A stretch of 64,000 nucleotides of DNA from Mesorhizobium escarrei. Its GTDB lineage: Bacteria > Pseudomonadota > Alphaproteobacteria > Rhizobiales > Rhizobiaceae. Location: positions 1 through 64,000 of the forward strand of contig NZ_CAKXZT010000079.1 of the NCBI RefSeq assembly GCF_935825525.1, written 5' to 3'. The notes beneath the pieces are model-generated. The model saw nothing but the letters and a program-made list of their open reading frames with translations, was not told where the DNA came from and made no database searches. Numbering within the stretch: the first letter of the stretch is position 1; every line of letters begins with the position of its first letter. Shown here one piece after another: positions 26,778 through 36,759 of the stretch. A program made the position numbers and the translations under genes.

Positions 26778-29102
26778 ATGGCCAAGGCGGACGCGTGGGG
26801 CGCGCCCGGAGGCACGGGTTTTGAGCGTGAGGCGGGAAGCGACGGTCTCGCCGGCAACGCTCGGCTCATCGCCGAACCCGCCTACCGACGGCTCCTGGCA
26901 GCCGAGCCATTGCTGCGCCGATCGATACCGGCCCTCATCATCATTTTCCTGCTTGTCATCGCGGCGCTGCGGTTCCTGTCGCTGATGCACGAGCGCGACG
27001 ACGTGGAACGCGACGCCAAGGCGATCCTCTCGCTCGCGGCGGGCCAATTGGCCAGTTCGATTAGCGTCGATGCGAGCACGGCCTCGACGCCTGGCGCGAC
27101 GCAGGACCTGTTGGAGGGCATCAGCCGTCAGGGCGCCATGGGCCGAAGCCACGTGCTTGCGGTCACCGACAGCGCGTTCAAGATCGTTGCCGTGACACCG
27201 CAATCGACGGGCTGGGAAGGGCGGTCGCTCGACGCCATCGCCCAGGGCGGTCAACCGCTGTTCATGTTCGGCGATCGCGCCGGGGTGATGGAGGTCAGCA
27301 TCGGCGGCCAGGACTGGTTTGCCGCGGTGAGCCTGGCAAATGGCAGGAATGGTGCTGCCGCAGCGCTCGTTCCGCAGGATGCGGTCTTCGACACGTGGCG
27401 CAAAACCGTTTCGCTCAACGTCACGCTGTTCGTGCTGACGGCCGGCGTGCTGATCATCATTCTCTATGCCTATTTCGGCCAGGCGGCGCGCGCCCAGGCC
27501 GCCGACCGCATCTATCTCGAAGCGCACCAGCGCATCGACATGGCGCTGGTGCGCGGCCGCTGCGGCCTGTGGGACTGGGACATGGTGCGCGGCAAAATGT
27601 ACTGGTCGCGTTCGATGTACGACATGCTGGGCTATGAGCCCTGCGACACGATGCTGTCGTTCGGCGAGGTCGACGGGATCATCCATCCCGACGACGGCGA
27701 CCTGTTCCAACTCGCCAACAGGATCGTCGCACGCGAGATCGACCATATCGACCAGGTGTTCCGGATGCGCCACGCCGACGGACAATGGGTATGGATGCGC
27801 GCAAGGGCGCAGGTGATCGACCCGGAAGCGCCGGAGATCCAGCTGATCGGCATCGCCGTCGACGTCACCGAGCAGCGGCACCTGGCGCTACGCTCCGAGG
27901 CCGCGGATCTTCGCCTGCGAACGGCCATCGAAAACATCAACGAATCCTTCGTGCTCTGGGATTCGGCCCAGCGCCTGATCATGTGCAATTCCAAGTACCA
28001 GCAGGACAACGGCCTGTCGGATCGCGACGTGATGCCGGGCGCCTCGCGCGCCGTTCTCGAAGATCGCATGCTTGCCTTCGCCTCGGAGCGCCGGCTTGCC
28101 AACACCAACGGGCAGCAAGGCGGCGTGACCTTCGAGCGGCAGCTTGCCGATGGCCGCTGGCTGCAGGTGAACGAGCTGCGGACCAGGGACGGCGGCACCG
28201 TCTCGGTCGGCTCCGACATCACCCAGATCAAGCTGCACCAGGAGAAGCTGGTCGACAGCGAGCGCCGGCTGATGGCGACGATCCATGACCTCAGCCTTGC
28301 CCGCCGGGCAGAGGAAGAACGCTCGCGCGAACTGGTCGAGCTCAATCACAAATACATGAAGGAAACCGAGCGAGCTGAGGCCGCGAACCGGGCCAAATCC
28401 GAGTTTCTGGCCAACATGTCGCATGAATTGCGCACGCCGCTCAACGCGATCATCGGCTTCTCCGAGCTGATGGAACAGGCGCTGTTCGGGCCCTTGGGTT
28501 CGCCGCGCTACGAGGAATATGCCACCGACATCAACGGCAGCGGCAAGTATCTTCTGGGCGTCATCAACGACATCCTCGACATGTCAAAGATCGAGGCCGG
28601 CCAGTTCTCGATGGATCAGGAGGAAATCGACCTCTGCCCGCTGATGCGGGAAACGGTGCGCGTCATCTCGCTGCAGGCGGCGGAAAAGTCGATCACCGTC
28701 GAAACACGCATCCCCGATTCACTGACGCTGTTCGCCGACCGCCGGGCGATCAAGCAGATCATCATCAACCTGCTGTCAAATGCGGTGAAGTTCACCGGAC
28801 AGGGCGGCCGCATTGCGGTAAGGGCCCGCAACACGTCCAGCGCTCTGGTCCTGACGATCGAAGACAATGGCTGCGGCATCCCGAAGGAGGCGCTGAGCAA
28901 GCTCGGGCGGCCGTTCGAACAGGTGCAGAACCAGTTTTCCAAGAGCCATGCCGGTTCCGGCCTTGGCCTTGCCATCTCACGCTCGTTGGCCGAGCTTCAG
29001 GGCGGCGCCTTGAAAATCCGCTCCACCGAAGGCACCGGCACGATCGTGTCGGTGCGCATTCCGACCAGGAAGCCGACGCAGCTGGTCAGAGCCGCCGCAT
29101 GA
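26778..29102 (+). CDS. pleC: PAS-domain membrane histidine kinase, PleC-like
   Basis: 774 residues from ATG 26778 (GGGGAGAG upstream). Two N-terminal membrane helices (about residues 48-70 and 215-235) bracket a periplasmic sensor. Two PAS domains (about 255-375 and 385-500) follow, then HisKA with MSHELRTPLNAIIGFSELM (phospho-His near 550) and HATPase_c with LLSNAVKF and GSGLGLAISRSLAE. The stretch FGPLGSPRYEEYATDINGSG is typical of PleC, which in Caulobacter and rhizobia acts mainly as phosphatase of DivK and PleD. The position next to glnE agrees with what I recall of rhizobial gene order. The exact orthologue is inferred. Confidence 0.8.
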   Translation: MAKADAWGAPGGTGFEREAGSDGLAGNARLIAEPAYRRLLAAEPLLRRSIPALIIIFLLVIAALRFLSLMHERDDVERDAKAILSLAAGQLASSISVDASTASTPGATQDLLEGISRQGAMGRSHVLAVTDSAFKIVAVTPQSTGWEGRSLDAIAQGGQPLFMFGDRAGVMEVSIGGQDWFAAVSLANGRNGAAAALVPQDAVFDTWRKTVSLNVTLFVLTAGVLIIILYAYFGQAARAQAADRIYLEAHQRIDMALVRGRCGLWDWDMVRGKMYWSRSMYDMLGYEPCDTMLSFGEVDGIIHPDDGDLFQLANRIVAREIDHIDQVFRMRHADGQWVWMRARAQVIDPEAPEIQLIGIAVDVTEQRHLALRSEAADLRLRTAIENINESFVLWDSAQRLIMCNSKYQQDNGLSDRDVMPGASRAVLEDRMLAFASERRLANTNGQQGGVTFERQLADGRWLQVNELRTRDGGTVSVGSDITQIKLHQEKLVDSERRLMATIHDLSLARRAEEERSRELVELNHKYMKETERAEAANRAKSEFLANMSHELRTPLNAIIGFSELMEQALFGPLGSPRYEEYATDINGSGKYLLGVINDILDMSKIEAGQFSMDQEEIDLCPLMRETVRVISLQAAEKSITVETRIPDSLTLFADRRAIKQIIINLLSNAVKFTGQGGRIAVRARNTSSALVLTIEDNGCGIPKEALSKLGRPFEQVQNQFSKSHAGSGLGLAISRSLAELQGGALKIRSTEGTGTIVSVRIPTRKPTQLVRAAA

Positions 29103-29202
29103 CTAGTGAATAGTGAATATCAGTAGTCAGTAGTGAATATCTAATTCCATTCACCATTCACCATTCACTACTCACTACTCACCATTCACTACTCACTACT
29201 CA
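29103..29202. repeat. Microsatellite-like array of TAGTGAAT / ATTCACTACTCAC units
   Basis: The whole pleC-glnE gap is a mixture of 7-mers: TAGTGAATAGTGAATATCAG on the left and ATTCACCATTCACTACTCAC repeated on the right. The left part is the reverse complement of the right, so RNA would fold into a hairpin. It separates two convergent genes and may end transcription of both. The glnE stop codon lies at its edge. Confidence 0.85.
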
Positions 29203-32160
29203 CTACTCCTTCGCACGAAGCAAAAGGTCGAAATCCTTCCTGACCTTTTTCGACGTCTCCTTGAGGTGCGCTTCCAGCACGCCGAAATCCGGCAGGTCGG
29301 TGACCGCCAGAAGCAGATCCGAAAGCCCCGGCGGAACGTCGTCCCGTTCGAATGCGCCGGTGAGGCAGAGCCGCGTCATCTGGGTCAGCGCCAGATAGAG
29401 CGTATAGGCACCGCAAAGCTCCTGCCTGACCTGCGCCTCGGCGAAATCTGGCGCCAGCCTCGACAGCACGTCCGCTGTCCCGGTGACCCGGCGGCCGGCT
29501 TCGACCTTTCGCGTTATCACCGCCACCTGCGCGATGAATTCGAGATCGATGAGACCACCCGGGATCAGCTTGATGTCCCAGAGATCGCGCGGCGGCTTCT
29601 CCTTCTCGATCATCGCGCGCATCTCGGCCGCCTCGGCGATCACCTTGGCGCTGTCGCGCGGCAGGGCAAGCACCTGTGCCACTTCAGCCTCAACCTCGGC
29701 GCATAGCGCTTGATCGCCGCCGATCGCGCGGGCCCTTGACAGCGCCATATGCTCCCAGGTCCACGCGTCCCGGCGCTGGTACTTCTTGAAAGCATCAACA
29801 TGGGTCGCCACCGGCCCCTTGTTGCCGGACGGCCGCAAGCGAAGGTCGAGTTCGTAGAGAACGCCCTCGGCGGTCGGCGCGGACACCGCAGCGATCAGCC
29901 GCTGCGTCATCCTGGCGTAATAGTGAGACGGGGCGAGCGGCTTGCCGCCATCGGATTCTTCGGCATCGGCGTCGTGATCATAAAGCAGGATGAGGTCGAC
30001 ATCTGAGCCGGCCGTCAATTCGCGGCTGCCGAGCTTGCCCATGCCGAGCAGCGCAACCGTGCCGCCGGCGATGCGACCGTGGCGTAGCGCGAACTCGGCG
30101 ATGACCGCCTGCAGCGCCGCGCCGATGGTGAGATCGGCCAGATCGGAAAAGGCACGGCCGGCGCGGGCCGGATCGATCGAGCCGGCAAGCAGCCTGACGC
30201 CGATCAGGAATTTTTGCTCGGACGCAAAGATGCGCAAGCGGTCGAGCACGTCCTCATAGGCCCTGTCGCCCTCGAGGAACGCCGAAAGACGGCCGGACAG
30301 ATAGGCGCGGTCCGGCAGTTCGGTCAAAAGGGCCGGATCAAGCAGGCCGTCAAACACGTGCGGGCGGCGTGTGATGATGGCGGCCAGCCGGGGCGCTGCG
30401 CCCATGATGGTCGCCAGCAGCTTCAGCAGAGCTGGATTGGAGTTGAGCAGCGAGAAGAGCTGAATGCCGGCGGGCAGACCGGCAAGGAATTCGTCGAAGC
30501 GTATCAACGCCTCGTCCGCCCGGCGCGTCTGGCCGAAGGATTGCAGCAGCGCCGGCGTCAGTTCGGTCAACCGCTCGCGCGCCTCGGCCGACTGAGTGAC
30601 GCGATAACGGCCGAAATGCCAGCCGCGGATGACGCGGCAGATGTCGCTCGCCCGCTGGAATCCCAATCTCTGCAGGGTCTGCAATGTATCGGGGTCGTCT
30701 ACATCGCCGGTAAAGACCAGATTGCCGATGCCCGCCGAAAGCTCGGGCGCGGTCTCGAAAAGCGCTGCGTAGTGGCGTTCGACCTGATGGAGTGCGGCGC
30801 GGAACGCCTCGGCAAAGGTCGCCGCATCGGTAAAACCGAGCATGCGGGCAATGCGTTCGAGCCCTTCGTCATCTTCCGGCAGTATATGGATCTGCTCGTC
30901 GGCGACCATCTGGACGGCGTGCTCGACGCGGCGCAGGAGCCAGTACTGCCTTGTGAGCGTATCGCGCGCATCGGCCGTGATCCAGCCGCGTGCCGCAAGC
31001 TGGCCAAGCATCGGCACCGTCTCGCGGCCGCGCAGTTCGGAGAAGCGGCCGCCGGCGATGAGCTGCTGGGTCTGGACGAAGAACTCGATCTCGCGGATGC
31101 CGCCGCGTCCGAGCTTGACGTTGTGGCCCTTCACCGCGATCTCGCCAAGACCCTTGTGTGCGTGGATCTGGCGCTTGATCGAATGGACGTCGGCGATCGC
31201 CGCATAGTCCATGTATTTGCGCCAGATGTAGGGCTGGAGGTCCTTCAGGAACGCCGTGCCGGCGGCGACATCGCCGGCCACCGGACGCGCCTTGATCATC
31301 GCGGCCCTCTCCCAGTTCTGGCCCCGCGCCTCGTAGTAGCGCAGCGCTGCCTCGACCGGGATCGCCAGCGGCGTCGAACCGGGGTCGGGACGAAGCCTGA
31401 GGTCGGTGCGGAAAACATAGCCGTGTTCGGTGCGGTCCTGGAGAATGCGGACCAGCCGGCGCGTCAGGCGCGAAAACAGCTCCGTCGCATCGAGCGGATC
31501 GACGACTGCTGGCGCTTGCGGGTCAAAGAAAACGACGAGGTCGATGTCGGAAGAGAAGTTCAATTCATGCGCGCCAAGCTTGCCCATGCCGAGTAGGATC
31601 CAGCCCGACCGGCGCGCCGGATCCTCAAGGTCCGGCAGTTTGAGCTTGCCTTGTCCGTGCGCGTCGCGAAGCAGGAAATCGACAGCAGCGCGGGTGCAGG
31701 CGTCGGCAAGATCGCTCAGCCGCCGTACTGTGATTGCTGTTTCGGCCTCGCCCGCAAGATCGGCCAGCGCGATCAGAACATGCGCTTCCGCTTTCCATTG
31801 CCGCAGTTCCATCATCAGGCTGCTTTCGGCCATGATTTCCGACCGCGCGGCCTTGTCGATCGCGGCGCCGATCGATGCCAGCCGGGCCTCGACGTTCTCA
31901 TCTAAAAGCGCATCCAGGATCTGCGGGCGGCGGCGCACCGTATCGCGCAGGAACGGCGACAGGTCGAAAACTGCCGCGAGGAACTCCTGGACGGCGCCCT
32001 TGCCGGCCAGGAATTTCGCCAGCCGGGCAAACCCCTTTTCCTGCGCTGCGTAAGCGATCTCCGACAATTCCCGCCGGGCTCGGTTCTGATCCAGAGGCAC
32101 GAGCTTTGCCGCCGGCTTTAGAAGCCAGTTGGTGTGTTCCGCAGCCGCCTTCACCGCCAT
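29203..32160 (-). CDS. glnE: Bifunctional glutamine synthetase adenylyltransferase/deadenylase
   Basis: 985 residues, as expected. It adds or removes AMP on glutamine synthetase in response to PII and glutamine. It has two nucleotidyltransferase halves, each with the GS...D-x-D active site: LGMGKLGAHELNFSSDIDLV, then VFFD (N-terminal half), and LGMGKLGSRELTAGSDVDLI, then LLYD (C-terminal half), separated by helical regulatory segments. Each half is followed by a PII-uridylyltransferase-like domain. Its ATG overlaps the stop of the upstream sensor kinase (ATGA), so it is translated with the two-component pair. Confidence 0.95.
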   Translation of the reverse strand: MAVKAAAEHTNWLLKPAAKLVPLDQNRARRELSEIAYAAQEKGFARLAKFLAGKGAVQEFLAAVFDLSPFLRDTVRRRPQILDALLDENVEARLASIGAAIDKAARSEIMAESSLMMELRQWKAEAHVLIALADLAGEAETAITVRRLSDLADACTRAAVDFLLRDAHGQGKLKLPDLEDPARRSGWILLGMGKLGAHELNFSSDIDLVVFFDPQAPAVVDPLDATELFSRLTRRLVRILQDRTEHGYVFRTDLRLRPDPGSTPLAIPVEAALRYYEARGQNWERAAMIKARPVAGDVAAGTAFLKDLQPYIWRKYMDYAAIADVHSIKRQIHAHKGLGEIAVKGHNVKLGRGGIREIEFFVQTQQLIAGGRFSELRGRETVPMLGQLAARGWITADARDTLTRQYWLLRRVEHAVQMVADEQIHILPEDDEGLERIARMLGFTDAATFAEAFRAALHQVERHYAALFETAPELSAGIGNLVFTGDVDDPDTLQTLQRLGFQRASDICRVIRGWHFGRYRVTQSAEARERLTELTPALLQSFGQTRRADEALIRFDEFLAGLPAGIQLFSLLNSNPALLKLLATIMGAAPRLAAIITRRPHVFDGLLDPALLTELPDRAYLSGRLSAFLEGDRAYEDVLDRLRIFASEQKFLIGVRLLAGSIDPARAGRAFSDLADLTIGAALQAVIAEFALRHGRIAGGTVALLGMGKLGSRELTAGSDVDLILLYDHDADAEESDGGKPLAPSHYYARMTQRLIAAVSAPTAEGVLYELDLRLRPSGNKGPVATHVDAFKKYQRRDAWTWEHMALSRARAIGGDQALCAEVEAEVAQVLALPRDSAKVIAEAAEMRAMIEKEKPPRDLWDIKLIPGGLIDLEFIAQVAVITRKVEAGRRVTGTADVLSRLAPDFAEAQVRQELCGAYTLYLALTQMTRLCLTGAFERDDVPPGLSDLLLAVTDLPDFGVLEAHLKETSKKVRKDFDLLLRAKE

Positions 32161-33629
32161 CAGCGATCCTCCCGTACGGGAAAACTCATGACCACCGACA
32201 ATCCAGGATTGCCGGGCAGGAGATCAAGCCGCCCGTTGTGGAATGTCATGATCGCCTTGGCGAGGCTGAGGCCGAGACCGGAACCCGGCTGCGAGCGGCT
32301 CTTCTCCAGCCGCACGAATCGCTCGGTCGCCCTGGCGCGATCGGCATCGTCGGGAATGCCCTGGCCGTTGTCTGTGACGGAAAGCCTGATTTCGCTGCCG
32401 ACGCGATCGAGCGCCACGCGGACCGTCGGCTTGGCTGTCGAGTCGATTGAATATTTGATTGCGTTGTCGACGATGTTCGATAGCGCCTGACCAATCAGCT
32501 CGCGATTGCCTTCAACGGCGAAGCCATCCTGCACCGAGGTCTCGAGTGTCACTCCCGCCTCCTCCGCCACCGGCTCGTAGAGCTCGACGACATCGCGCAC
32601 GGAAGCAGCCAGATCGACCCGGCTGGTGCTTTCTGAGGAATAGCCCGCCTCCAGCCTTGAGATCATCAGGATGGCGTTGAAGGTCTTTATCAGCTGGTCG
32701 GACTCGGCGATGGTCGCTTCCAGCGCCTGCCGGTAGTCGGTGGGGGTGTGCTTGCCGGAGAGGGTCGCCTCGGCGCGGTTGCGCAGCCGGGTCAGCGGCG
32801 TCTTCAGATCGTGGGCGATGTTGTCGGAGACCTGCTTCAGCCCTTCGTTCAGCGTGGCGATCCTGGCCAGCATGGAATTGAGATTTTCGGAGAGCCGATC
32901 GAACTCGTCGCCGGCCCCGGTGACCGGCAGCCGGCCGGAAAGGTCGCCGCCCATGATCCGGCGACTGGCCTGCGACACCGAGTCGATGCGCTTCAGCGCC
33001 GCGCGGCCGACGAAGAACCAGATCAAAATTCCGCCAAGCGCCATCATGCCGAGCGCCAGCGTCAAGGCGCGGCGGATGACGGCGCGGAACCGCTCAGGCT
33101 CGCCGAGATCGCGACCGACCAGCATGATCATCTGATTCGGCAGGCGCAGCACCAAGGCAATGGCGTTGTGGCCCTTCTCACCTTCGACCTGGACTTCGCT
33201 CTGGCTGGATTCGTTCGGGTCGGCGATCGCGTTGCGTTGCCGTTCGAGCTCGCCCTCGCCGAAGCGCCGGTAGGAAAACGGCTCCGTCGTCCAGCCCTCG
33301 GCCTCGAGAACGCCGGGCTCCAGGCTCTGCACGTTTCCGGTCAGGATCTGGCCGTTGGCGTCGGCGATCAAATAGAGATTGGCGCCGGGCTGGCGGGAGC
33401 GCTGCTCGACCACGCGGACCAGCAGCGGCAAGCCGCCGCGCTGATAGACCCGGGCGAGGCCGAGCACCTCGTCGTTGATGGTCTCCTGCGTCTGGCCGGT
33501 CAGCATGCGCGCCGACAGGGAGGTCATGTAGAAGACGAGCAGCACCGCACAGATGGCGAACAGCAGGAGATAGAGCGCCGAAAGCCGCGCTGCCGTCGTC
33601 TTCATGATGGCCGGCATGGAAAGAGCCAT
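32160..33629 (-). CDS. EnvZ-type sensor histidine kinase
   Basis: 489 residues from ATG 33629, one base after the response-regulator stop (alternative Met 33605). Membrane helices at about residues 15-38 and 180-200 flank a periplasmic domain. HAMP follows, then HisKA with NIAHDLKTPLTRLRNRAE and HATPase_c (DNAIKYS, GQGIPDDADR, GSGLGLSLAKAIM). It forms a pair with the OmpR-type regulator at 33631. Its position between degP and glnE points to envelope or nitrogen signals, but the stimulus is unknown. Confidence 0.88.
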   Translation of the reverse strand: MALSMPAIMKTTAARLSALYLLLFAICAVLLVFYMTSLSARMLTGQTQETINDEVLGLARVYQRGGLPLLVRVVEQRSRQPGANLYLIADANGQILTGNVQSLEPGVLEAEGWTTEPFSYRRFGEGELERQRNAIADPNESSQSEVQVEGEKGHNAIALVLRLPNQMIMLVGRDLGEPERFRAVIRRALTLALGMMALGGILIWFFVGRAALKRIDSVSQASRRIMGGDLSGRLPVTGAGDEFDRLSENLNSMLARIATLNEGLKQVSDNIAHDLKTPLTRLRNRAEATLSGKHTPTDYRQALEATIAESDQLIKTFNAILMISRLEAGYSSESTSRVDLAASVRDVVELYEPVAEEAGVTLETSVQDGFAVEGNRELIGQALSNIVDNAIKYSIDSTAKPTVRVALDRVGSEIRLSVTDNGQGIPDDADRARATERFVRLEKSRSQPGSGLGLSLAKAIMTFHNGRLDLLPGNPGLSVVMSFPVREDR

Positions 33630-33630
33630 G

Positions 33631-34305
33631 CTAGCCGCTCTTGAGCATATAGCCGGCGCCACGAACCGTGTGCAGGATCGGCTTGTCGAAGCCTTTTTCG
33701 ATCTTGCCGCGCAGCCGCGAGACGTGAACGTCGATGACGTTGGTCTGCGGATCGAAATGATAGTCCCAGACATTTTCCAGCAGCATGGTGCGCGTCACCA
33801 CCTGGCCGGCATGGCGCATCAGATATTCGAGCAGGCGGAATTCGCGCGGCTGCAGCGTAATCTCGCGGGCCGCGCGCCGCACCGAATGCGACAGCCTGTC
33901 GAGTTCGAGATCGCCGACCCGGTAGACGGTTTCGGCCTCCCTGGCGCTGGCGCGGCGGTTCAGCACCTCGACCCGGGCCAGAAGCTCGGAAAAGGCATAG
34001 GGCTTGGTCAGATAGTCGTCGCCGCCGGCGCGCAAGCCGGTGACCCGGTCGTCGACTTCGCCGAGCGCCGACAGGATCAGCACCGGGGTAGTCTTGCCTC
34101 GGGATCTCAGACCGGCGATGACCGACAGGCCGTCGCGGCGCGGCAACATGCGGTCGACGACCATCACGTCATAGTCGCCAGAGTCAGCGAGCGCGAAACC
34201 GGTTTCGCCGTCGCCGGCGACATGGGCGGTATGCCCGGCCTCGGTAAAGGCTTTCTGGAGGTAATCGGCCGCTTCGCGATCGTCTTCTATGACGAGAATC
34301 TTCAT
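33631..34305 (-). CDS. OmpR/PhoB-family response regulator
   Basis: 224 residues from ATG 34305. The receiver domain has the acidic pair IEDDRE, phospho-Asp in MVVDRMLPRRDG near residue 52 and the switch lysine LTKPYAFSELLAR. The C-terminal winged helix is visible in LQPREFRLLEYLMRHAGQVV and DVHVSRLRGKIEKG. It is the first gene of the unit RR, HK, glnE. Targets are unknown; degP lies just upstream on the same strand. Confidence 0.9.
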   Translation of the reverse strand: MKILVIEDDREAADYLQKAFTEAGHTAHVAGDGETGFALADSGDYDVMVVDRMLPRRDGLSVIAGLRSRGKTTPVLILSALGEVDDRVTGLRAGGDDYLTKPYAFSELLARVEVLNRRASAREAETVYRVGDLELDRLSHSVRRAAREITLQPREFRLLEYLMRHAGQVVTRTMLLENVWDYHFDPQTNVIDVHVSRLRGKIEKGFDKPILHTVRGAGYMLKSG

Positions 34306-34631
34306 AGGACCGTTATACGCGATTTCGCTGGAAGATTGAGTGGCCGGCATATGCATCATGGCCTGGAGGTGTATCGCGAACAAAGTGATTCAAGAACGAG
34401 CAGTAAGTCTTTGTTTTGGAATGTTGTTGGACCCGAGCCGCGGCATCCTCGGATTTGGCCGAGATGATTTGTTGTTTGAGCATATCATGCTCTATTCGAG
34501 CGGCAGCGGGCGATGGGAGCCCGCTGCCGCTGGGGCGGAACACGATGACTGACTAACGTATTCAAGCCCCGTGCTTTCCCATGCGACGGCTCGGGGTGTT
34601 TGAAACCGCCGCATCGGAAAAGTCTGGAACG
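34306..34631. other. degP-regulator gap with two hairpins
   Basis: About 325 bases without a gene. Two inverted repeats stand out: GAGCATATCATGCTC at 34478-34492, and the strong stem AGCGGCAGCGGGC/GCCCGCTGCCGCT (34499-34511 with 34519-34531). Neither is followed by a T-run on either strand. They may block or attenuate read-through from degP. The promoter of the regulator gene must lie between them and 34305. Confidence 0.55.
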
Positions 34632-36161
34632 TCAGCCCTTGGCGACAGGCAGCGCGACGAAACGGTTGCTGTCGTCACGGGTGATCTGCATCAGCACCGC
34701 CTTGCGGCCCGACTTCACCGCGTCGGCCATGGCCCTAGCGACGTCGTCGGTGCCATTGACCTCCGTCGAATTGACCGAGGTGATGACGTCGCCGGGCTGG
34801 ATGCCGCGATCGGCGGCATCGCTGTCGGGATCGACATCGGTCACCACAAGCCCTTTGCCATCGTCGGACCTGGTGACGGTGAGACCGAGATCGGCCAGCG
34901 TATCGGCCTTTGGCGGAGCTGAAGGCTGCTGGTCGGCGGAAGCCTGCTTGTCAGTCGAAGGCAGCGTGCCGAGGTCGACCTTGACCGTTTCACTCTTGCC
35001 GTCGCGCCACAGCGTGACGTCGACCGGCTTGCCGGGCGGGTAGGCGCCGATCAGACGGGCGAGCTCCTTCGGCGAAGCGACATCCTTGCCGTCCACCTGA
35101 GTGATGACGTCACCAACCGATATGCCGGCCCTCTTGCCGGGACCATCGTCCTGGGCGCTGGAAACGAGCGCCCCCTTATCGGACTTCAGCCCGAGCGATT
35201 CGGCTATTTCGGAGGTGACCGGCTGGATCTCGACGCCAAGCCAGCCGCGCTGGACGGTGCCGTCCTTCATCAGATCCTGCACGACCTGTTTGGCGGTCGA
35301 GGCGGGAATGTCGAAGGCAATGCCGACGCTGCCGCCGGACGGCGAGAAGATCGCGGTGTTGATGCCGACGACCTGGCCGTTGAGGTTGAAGGTCGGGCCG
35401 CCCGAATTGCCGCGGTTCACCGAGGCATCGATCTGGATGAAGTCATCATAAGGACCGGCGCCGATGTCGCGACCACGGGCCGAGACAATGCCGGCGGTGA
35501 CCGTGCCGCCGAGGCCGAACGGATTGCCGACGGCCACGACCCAATCGCCGACGCGAACCTTTGAATCATCGGCGAAGTCGACATAGGTGAACTTGCCGTC
35601 GCCTTCGACCTTGAGCACTGCGAGATCGGTGCGCGGATCTGTGCCGACCAACTTGGCGTCGAGTTCCTTGCCGTCATGCATCACCACCGTGAAGGACGAG
35701 CCCTCTCCAACGACATGGTTGTTGGTGACGAGGTAGCCATCCTCGGAGATGAAGAAACCGGAACCCTGGGCGACCGGCCGTGGCTGACGGTCACGGTGTC
35801 CGAAACGTCGCATTCCATCTCGACCATCCTGATCACCAAAGCCACGGAACTCCCTGAAGAAGCGGCGCAATTGCGGATCATCGGGAAGGTTGCCGAAGGC
35901 ATCGGGCAGGTCGGAGCCATCGTCGGCGGTCGATTCTATCTTGGCCTTGACGCGGACACTGACAACCGCCGGGGAAACGCGCTCGACCACGTCGGCGAAG
36001 CTCGGGACCTGCGGTGCCTCGACACGCACGGCCTCGGCCAGCACCGGGGCGGTCCCGGTGGCAACCGCGCCGAAGCCGATCGCGCCGGCAATGGCCACTG
36101 ATGCGGCGGCAGCCATCAGTCGTTTGCGGGTGCGGGAATGTGAATTGGGGGCAATTTTCAT
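34632..36161 (-). CDS. degP: Periplasmic serine protease of the DegP/HtrA (Do) family
   Basis: 509 residues from ATG 36161 (AGAGGA upstream). The signal peptide is cleaved near PVLAEA. The trypsin-like catalytic triad is visible: His in LVTNNHVVGEG (about 147), Asp in DPRTDLAVLKV (about 177) and Ser in NRGNSGGPTF (about 252). Two PDZ domains follow (GWLGVEIQPVTSEIAESLGL and GLTVTRSDDGKGLVVTDVD). It degrades or refolds misfolded envelope proteins. It lies downstream of the cytochrome-c maturation genes on the same strand. Confidence 0.93.
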   Translation of the reverse strand: MKIAPNSHSRTRKRLMAAAASVAIAGAIGFGAVATGTAPVLAEAVRVEAPQVPSFADVVERVSPAVVSVRVKAKIESTADDGSDLPDAFGNLPDDPQLRRFFREFRGFGDQDGRDGMRRFGHRDRQPRPVAQGSGFFISEDGYLVTNNHVVGEGSSFTVVMHDGKELDAKLVGTDPRTDLAVLKVEGDGKFTYVDFADDSKVRVGDWVVAVGNPFGLGGTVTAGIVSARGRDIGAGPYDDFIQIDASVNRGNSGGPTFNLNGQVVGINTAIFSPSGGSVGIAFDIPASTAKQVVQDLMKDGTVQRGWLGVEIQPVTSEIAESLGLKSDKGALVSSAQDDGPGKRAGISVGDVITQVDGKDVASPKELARLIGAYPPGKPVDVTLWRDGKSETVKVDLGTLPSTDKQASADQQPSAPPKADTLADLGLTVTRSDDGKGLVVTDVDPDSDAADRGIQPGDVITSVNSTEVNGTDDVARAMADAVKSGRKAVLMQITRDDSNRFVALPVAKG

Positions 36162-36291
36162 GGGTCTCGTATCCTCTTTCAAGGGATGCGCTTCGGTCGG
36201 CATCCTCGGGCAAGAGAAATAGAGGCGCACACATTACGGCGCCATTTCCGGTGCATGAAACTTTGGTAATGTTTGCGGGCGGCCGCCGTCA

Positions 36292-36759
36292 TCAGTCCCG
36301 GTGCAAAATAGTATCCAGCTCCGCCTGTTCCTCGGCGGTCAACGTATTGGTTGCCGTCGAACGGCGCGACCGGGTGGTCAGCACGATAAAAATCCCGCCG
36401 GCAAGCAGCAGAAGGACCGGCGTGCCCCAGAGCAACGCGTTGCGCAGGCTGAAGCGCGGCTTCAACAGCACGAACTCGCCGTAGCGGGAAACGATGTAGT
36501 CTATCACCTGCCGGTCTGTGTCGCCGGCGACGAGGCGCTGGCGCACCAGCACGCGCAGGTCGCGGGCAAGGTCGGCATCGGATTCGTCGATCGACTGGTT
36601 CTGGCAAACCATGCAGCGCAGCTCTTCCGAAAGCGTCCGCGCCCGCGCCTCGAGCGCCGGGTCGGCCAGAACCTCGTCGGGCTTCACCGCAAGTGCGGCG
36701 CCGGCAAACAACAGCGTCAGCAGCAGGATCAGGGAGGCCAGTGAAAATCTTGCGGTCAT
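36292..36759 (-). CDS. ccmH: Cytochrome c maturation protein CcmH (CycL)
   Basis: 155 residues from ATG 36759. The signal peptide ends near AALAVKPDE. The redox motif LRCMVCQNQ (Cys 49 and 52), which keeps apocytochrome CXXCH cysteines reduced for haem ligation, is followed by a membrane helix (about residues 107-128) and a short acidic tail. Its ATG overlaps the ccmF stop (ATGA). It works with CcmF and CcmI in the haem lyase. Rhizobial name cycL. Confidence 0.94.
   Translation of the reverse strand: MTARFSLASLILLLTLLFAGAALAVKPDEVLADPALEARARTLSEELRCMVCQNQSIDESDADLARDLRVLVRQRLVAGDTDRQVIDYIVSRYGEFVLLKPRFSLRNALLWGTPVLLLLAGGIFIVLTTRSRRSTATNTLTAEEQAELDTILHRD

Noticed and set aside
29103..29202. 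Possible CRISPR array
   Set aside because: Units are 7-13 bases, irregular and without unique spacers; this is a microsatellite with inverted halves.
30214..31596. Plus-strand open frame of 460 codons inside glnE
   Set aside because: Complementary to the GlnE catalytic regions; no ribosome-binding site, and GlnE motifs account for the sequence.
34499..34531. Strong hairpin as a Rho-independent terminator for degP
   Set aside because: The stem is strong but no T-run follows on either strand, so it is kept only as a hairpin.
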